Assembly: GCF_001412595.2 (NCBI RefSeq)
Contig: NZ_CP012640.2
Location: 4,712,001 to 4,776,000 of the forward strand
DNA: 64,000 nucleotides
Direction: 5' to 3'
DNA from: Massilia sp. WG5
Lineage (GTDB): Bacteria > Pseudomonadota > Gammaproteobacteria > Burkholderiales > Burkholderiaceae_D
Both the position numbers and the translations under genes were made by a program. Below, piece after piece: positions 60,082 through 64,000 of the stretch. The notes beneath the pieces are model-generated. The model saw only the letters and a list, made by a program, of their open reading frames with translations, did no database searches and was not told the DNA's origin. Positions within the stretch are counted from its first letter, which is position 1. Each line of letters opens with the position of its first letter.

Positions 60082-62640
60082 TTGAAGCATGTTCCCCTGA
60101 CGGCGCTGGCCCTGGTCGCCGCGCTGTTCGCGCCGGTCGCGCCTGCGGTCGCGCAGGCGCCCGCCGCGCTGAAACACGAAGCGGCTCCGCAGGGCGTCGC
60201 CAGCGCAAGCAAACTGCAGCTGCGCTGGGAACTGCAGCGCAATCTGTTCAGCGCGCAGGCGCCGCACGGGCGCTCGCAAGCGCGCCTGATCCTCGGCAAC
60301 CACGACAGCCAGCCTTTGCCGGCGCAGGGCTGGTCGCTGTACTTCAATTGCGTGGGCCGTCCGGAATTCGGCGAACTGGCCAGCGGCCTGGTCCTGGACC
60401 AGGTGGCCGGCGACCTTTTCCGCCTGCGCCCGGGGCCGCGCTTCGCCGGCGTCGCGCCGGGCCAGACGCTGGACATCGTCTACTATTACCCGGGCCTGGT
60501 CATCAAGCTGGCCAAGGCGCCGATCGGCCCCTACCTGGTCTACGATGCCGCGCCCGACATCGGCGTGGCGATCCAGGACTTCGCGCTGCTGCCGGTCACG
60601 CGCCCCGAACAGCTGGACCGCGGTAGCAGCGGCGCCAGGCCGGTGGTCACGCCGCTGGACACCTATCGCGCCAACACGCGCGCCGACCTGCTGCCCGCCG
60701 CCGAGCTGCCGCCGGTGCTGCCGACGCCGCTGCAACTGAGGTCCGGCGCCGGCCGGCTAGTGCTGGCGGCGCGGCCGACCGTGCAGGCACCGGCTGCACT
60801 GCAGAACGAAGCGGCGCTGGCGCGTTCGCTGTTCCCGTCGGCCCTGCCGGCAGGCGGCCCGCTGCTCAAGCTCGGCATCGGCAAGGTGCCGGGCCAGGCC
60901 TCGCCCGAAGCCTACAGCCTGCGCATCCGTGCCGACCGCGGCATCGACATCGTCGGCAACAGCGCGGCCGGCGTCGCCTACGGCCTGCAGACCCTGCGCG
61001 AGCTGCTGCCGCTGCCCGGCGCAAGCGAGCCGGCCCTGGACGAGGCGAGCATCGTCGATGCCCCGCGCTTCGCCTACCGCGGCTTCCAGCTCGATGTGGC
61101 CCGCAATTTCCACGGCAAGCAGACGGTGTTCAAGTGGCTCGACCTGATGGCGCGCTACAAGCTCAACACCTTCCACTTCCACCTGACCGACGACGAAGGC
61201 TGGCGCCTGGAGATCGCCGGCCTGCCGGAGCTGACCGCCATCGGCGCGGTGCGCGGGCACAGCGCGACACCGGGCCTGCGCCTGCAGCCGGCCTACGGTT
61301 CCGGTCCGGATCCGCGTGACCCCAGCGGTAGCGGCTACTTCAGCCGCGCAGACTACATCGAGATCCTGCGCCATGCGGCGGCGCGCCACATCACGGTGAT
61401 CCCGGAAATCGAGATGCCCGGCCACTCGCGCGCCGCCGTGCAGGCGATGGAGGCGCGCTACCGCCGGCTCAAGGCGGCGGGGCGCAAGGATGCGGACAAG
61501 TACCTGCTGAACGACTTCGCTGACCGGTCGAGCTACAGCTCGGCGCAGTACTTCACCGACAACGTCATCAACCCCGGCCTCGATTCGACCTTCACTTTCA
61601 TCGAGCACGTGGTCGCGCAGGTCGCGGCGCTGCACCGGGAGGCCGGCGTGCCGCTGCGGACCATCCACATGGGCGGCGACGAGCTGCCGGACGGCGCCTG
61701 GGAGCGCTCGCCAGCCAGCCTCGCGCGCATGCGCAGGGAAGGGCTGGAGAGCAGCGCCGACCTGTGGGACTATTTTTACGAGCGCGTCGACGACATCCTG
61801 CGCAGGCACGGCTTGACGGCATCGGGTTGGGAAGAACTGGCCGCGCGCAAGACACGCCTGGCCGGCCGTTCGCTGCTGATCCCGAATCCGCGCTTCACCC
61901 GGCGCGGCTTCCAGGCCTGGGTCTGGAACAACACCCGCGGCGCCGAGGACTTCGCCTACCGCCTCGCCAACGCCGGCTACGACATCGTGCTGGCGCCGGT
62001 CGGCAGCATGTACATGGACATGTCCTACAACCCGAATCCGGAAGAGCCGGGCGTGAACTGGAACGACTACATCGAACTCGACAAGGTGTACGACTTCATC
62101 CCCTTCGACATGCTGAAGAACGCCGGCGCGGCCGAGCGTATCGGCAAGGATGGCCTGACCGACTACGGCAAGCGCCGCGTGCGCGGCCTGGAAGCGACGC
62201 TGTTCAGCGAAACCGTCCGCGACCCGGCACGCATCGACTACCTGGTGATGCCGCGCCTGCTGGCGGTGGCGGAGCGGGCCTGGGCGCCCGATCCGGCCTG
62301 GGCCACCGAGCAGGACCCGCTCAGGGCGGCGGCGCTGCACCGCAAGGCCTGGTCCGGTTTCGTGAATGCGCTGGGCCAGCGGGTGCTGCCGCGCCTCGAC
62401 CTGGAGCGGCCGGACCTGGCCTACCGCATCGCGCCGCCCGGCCTGATGCTGGACGGCGAGCAGGTCCTGGTCAACCACGTCCTGCCCGGCATGACGCTGC
62501 GCTACACCAGCGACGGCAGCGAGCCGACTGCCGCCAGCCAGGCGGTGACGGGACCGATTGGAGAGCGTGGAATGATCAGGGTCGCGGCTTTCGACCGCAA
62601 TGGCAGGCGCGGACTGGTGGCCAGTATCGACCGCCGCTAA
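60082..62640 (+). CDS. Beta-N-acetylhexosaminidase, glycoside hydrolase family 20
   Basis: The enzyme removes terminal GlcNAc or GalNAc from chitin oligomers. I chose TTG 60082 (MKHVPLTALALVAALFAPVAPAVA|QAP) since GGAGAG stands 5 bp before it and a signal peptide follows; the product is 852 residues. Regions in order are an N-terminal carbohydrate-binding-like domain, a GH20b domain, and the catalytic barrel from APRFAYRGFQLDVARNFHGK. The barrel includes FHFHLTDDEGWRLEI, PEIEMPGHSRA and the catalytic pair Asp533-Glu534 in HMGGDELPDGAW. A C-terminal domain (TLRYTSDGSEPTAAS) is chitobiase-type. It is probably periplasmic or outer-surface. Confidence 0.95.
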   Translation: MKHVPLTALALVAALFAPVAPAVAQAPAALKHEAAPQGVASASKLQLRWELQRNLFSAQAPHGRSQARLILGNHDSQPLPAQGWSLYFNCVGRPEFGELASGLVLDQVAGDLFRLRPGPRFAGVAPGQTLDIVYYYPGLVIKLAKAPIGPYLVYDAAPDIGVAIQDFALLPVTRPEQLDRGSSGARPVVTPLDTYRANTRADLLPAAELPPVLPTPLQLRSGAGRLVLAARPTVQAPAALQNEAALARSLFPSALPAGGPLLKLGIGKVPGQASPEAYSLRIRADRGIDIVGNSAAGVAYGLQTLRELLPLPGASEPALDEASIVDAPRFAYRGFQLDVARNFHGKQTVFKWLDLMARYKLNTFHFHLTDDEGWRLEIAGLPELTAIGAVRGHSATPGLRLQPAYGSGPDPRDPSGSGYFSRADYIEILRHAAARHITVIPEIEMPGHSRAAVQAMEARYRRLKAAGRKDADKYLLNDFADRSSYSSAQYFTDNVINPGLDSTFTFIEHVVAQVAALHREAGVPLRTIHMGGDELPDGAWERSPASLARMRREGLESSADLWDYFYERVDDILRRHGLTASGWEELAARKTRLAGRSLLIPNPRFTRRGFQAWVWNNTRGAEDFAYRLANAGYDIVLAPVGSMYMDMSYNPNPEEPGVNWNDYIELDKVYDFIPFDMLKNAGAAERIGKDGLTDYGKRRVRGLEATLFSETVRDPARIDYLVMPRLLAVAERAWAPDPAWATEQDPLRAAALHRKAWSGFVNALGQRVLPRLDLERPDLAYRIAPPGLMLDGEQVLVNHVLPGMTLRYTSDGSEPTAASQAVTGPIGERGMIRVAAFDRNGRRGLVASIDRR

Positions 62641-62664
62641 GGGCTGGCCGCCGGCCGCACCCGC

Positions 62665-63099
62665 TCAGCGCGGCTGCATGCGGCGCTGCCCCTGCCGCCG
62701 CCGCTCGCGCTGCGAGCTCGCGTGCGTCGCCTGGGACGGCATCGCGCCGTTGCCGTCGATGCCGAATTCGATCACCCGGCGCAGCGAGCGCAGCGTGACC
62801 GGCTTGGTCAGCACCGTGCTGAGGCGCGCATGGTAGTGGGGAGCCTGGCTTTGCTCGTCGAGCAGCAGGATCACCGGCGCCTGCGGGAGCAGCCGCGTGA
62901 TTTCGCCGATGAAGGAGCGGCGGTCGTCGGCGTTGAAGGTGGTGTAGGTGAGGACCAGGTCGAAGCGTACCGTCTGGGCAGTGTTCAGGGCTGCGCGCGG
63001 GTTGTCCGTGGTGGCCACGATATAGCCGAGCGACTTCAGCAGGGTAGAAATCTCGCTGCAAGCCACAGGGTCATGTTCTACGAGCAGTGCGCTTCTCAT
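62665..63099 (-). CDS. Receiver-like protein lacking the phospho-acceptor Asp
   Basis: From ATG 63099 (MRSALLVEHDPVACSEISTLLKSLGYIVATTDNPRAAL) the product is 144 residues and has the CheY fold order. The N-terminal acidic pair is E8-H9-D10, but the third strand FDLVLTYTTFN has Tyr52 where the phosphorylated Asp stands. Lys99 in VLTKPVTL is kept. The C-terminal tail is very basic (SSQRERRRQGQRRMQPR) with no output domain. It may act as a constitutive or non-phosphorylated partner. It is divergent from the GAF-PAS sensor gene. Confidence 0.8.
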   Translation of the reverse strand: MRSALLVEHDPVACSEISTLLKSLGYIVATTDNPRAALNTAQTVRFDLVLTYTTFNADDRRSFIGEITRLLPQAPVILLLDEQSQAPHYHARLSTVLTKPVTLRSLRRVIEFGIDGNGAMPSQATHASSQRERRRQGQRRMQPR

Positions 63100-63253
63100 T
63101 GTCAATCCTCCTATCAAGTGGATGACGACGGCTCGTGCTAGTTCAAGCGCAAAGTTGTAACAATTATTCTCATCCATTCAATTGCGTGCGCATCGTGGCG
63201 CCATGGTGCTGTGCTAAAGTCCTGTTTTTACGAGAACATAATGCAGTCCTGTC

Positions 63254-64000
63254 ATGATGCGAGACCAGGCCGTCAAGAAATGGACTGAAGAGGAACGCCT
63301 GGCGGCGCTCGAGCGCTATGGCGTCCTCGACACGCCGACGGAAAAATGCATCGACGACCTGGTGCGGCTGGCGTCCGAGCTGCTGGAAGCGCCGATCGCG
63401 GCGGTCAACCTCATCGATGCGCGGCGCCAGTGGTTCAAGTCCGAGATCGGCCTGGGCGTGCGCGAGATGCCGCTCGACGATTCGATCTGCAAGTACGCAT
63501 TGCTGGGCGAGGGCACGATGGTGGTGCCCGACGCCACCCAGGATCCGCGCTTCGCCTGCAATCCGCTGGTCACTGCCGCCTCCGGCCTGCGCTTCTACGC
63601 CGGGGCGCTGCTGACCACCCCCGAAGGCATACCGCTGGGCACCCTGTGCGTGCTCGACCGGCGCCCCCGCCCGCACGGCCTGAGCGCCAGCCAGCGCTTC
63701 GCCCTGCAGACCCTGGCCGAGCAGGTGATGGCGCAGTTCGAGCTGCAGCGCCAGGCCGGGATCGAGCGCCGCCTGCGTTCCAGCGAATCGGCGCGCCTGC
63801 GCGGCGAGCAGCGCTACCGCACCGTGCTCAATTCGATCGACGTCGGCTTCTGCGTCATCGAGATGATCGACGACGCCAACGGCGAGCCCTGGAACTACCG
63901 CATCCTCGAAGTGAACCCGGCCTTCGTCAGGCATACCGGCCTGAGGGACGCGGTCGGATGCACCATCCGCGAGCTGATCCCTGAACACGACGTGCGCTGG
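63254..64000 (+). CDS. GAF-PAS signalling protein, N-terminal part
   Basis: The first 249 residues are seen; the gene runs off the right edge. After MMRDQAVKKWTEEERLAALERYGVLDTPTEKCIDDL comes a GAF domain (about 25-160, with NLIDARRQWFKSEIGLGVREMPLDDSICKYAL and GLRFYAGALLTTPEGIPLGTLCVLDRRPR), a helical linker, and the start of a PAS domain (YRTVLNSIDVGFCVIEMIDDANGEPWNYRILEVNPAFVRHTGL). Proteins with this start are often hybrid histidine kinases or diguanylate cyclases; the output domain is outside the window. A second ATG at 63257 is equally possible. Confidence 0.9.
   Translation, partial: MMRDQAVKKWTEEERLAALERYGVLDTPTEKCIDDLVRLASELLEAPIAAVNLIDARRQWFKSEIGLGVREMPLDDSICKYALLGEGTMVVPDATQDPRFACNPLVTAASGLRFYAGALLTTPEGIPLGTLCVLDRRPRPHGLSASQRFALQTLAEQVMAQFELQRQAGIERRLRSSESARLRGEQRYRTVLNSIDVGFCVIEMIDDANGEPWNYRILEVNPAFVRHTGLRDAVGCTIRELIPEHDVRW

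Overview
The window looks like chromosomal DNA of a high-GC betaproteobacterium, most likely the Oxalobacteraceae (Massilia / Telluria / Duganella group). I infer this from protein style: a Burkholderia-type porin, a chemoreceptor ending in DWEEF, a YXWGXW-repeat protein, a class I fumarase and an Acs typical of the group. No rRNA or species marker is present, so the genus is an inference.

Region 1 (1-20470) is a compact flagellar locus. A leftward operon runs fliE-F-G-H-I-J-fliD-fliS-fliT-like-fliK-fliL-fliA-motA-motB, with motB cut by the window edge. A divergent rightward operon runs fliM-N-P-Q-R-flhB-flhA. A leftward FliK-like orphan and a flagellin gene follow. The block fliD-S-T-K-L-A-motA-motB has the order of lateral (Flag-2) lafB-C-X-E-F-S-T-U genes, so this is probably a secondary, lateral-type flagellum. 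No rod, hook or ring-accessory genes, no fliO, no chemotaxis genes and no LafK regulator are seen here. Its FlhB has NPEH instead of NPTH, and its FliM shows no CheY-binding N-terminus.

Region 2 (20471-23626) is the scar of a mobile element integrated at the 5' end of dusA. It holds a displaced dusA start, a 12-bp att-like repeat, paired TGTAGCA repeats at both ends, an integrase N-terminus cut off by an IS3-family copy, and dusA itself with what is probably an element-supplied start.

Region 3 (23627-38756) is mostly core genome: a chemoreceptor, a TonB_C-like secreted protein, a glycosyltransferase with a polytopic membrane protein, a decayed PAP2-type phosphatase, small secreted proteins, tRNA-His, murI, fumarase, a UPF0114 protein, acs, a KTSC protein, a GH1-like hydrolase with an SDR, and tRNA-Ser.

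Region 4 (38757-55494) is accessory metabolism and stress. A LysR gene precedes an MFS / 2-hydroxyacid dehydrogenase / RraA-like aldolase / porin group that uses TTG and GTG starts. It is followed by a MerR-SDR operon with a palindromic operator, an orphan secreted pair next to a GlxA-type regulator, an AhpD-like / NmrA-like / Ohr redox operon, a LysR-EamA pair, a secreted cupin, a protein of unknown function and a GGDEF-EAL protein.

Region 5 (55495-64000) holds a Met/His/Cys-rich lipoprotein, an arsR-arsC-aqpS-arsH operon with a recognisable operator, a GlcNAc-type transporter with a GH20 hexosaminidase, a receiver-like protein without its phospho-acceptor Asp, and a GAF-PAS protein that runs off the right edge.
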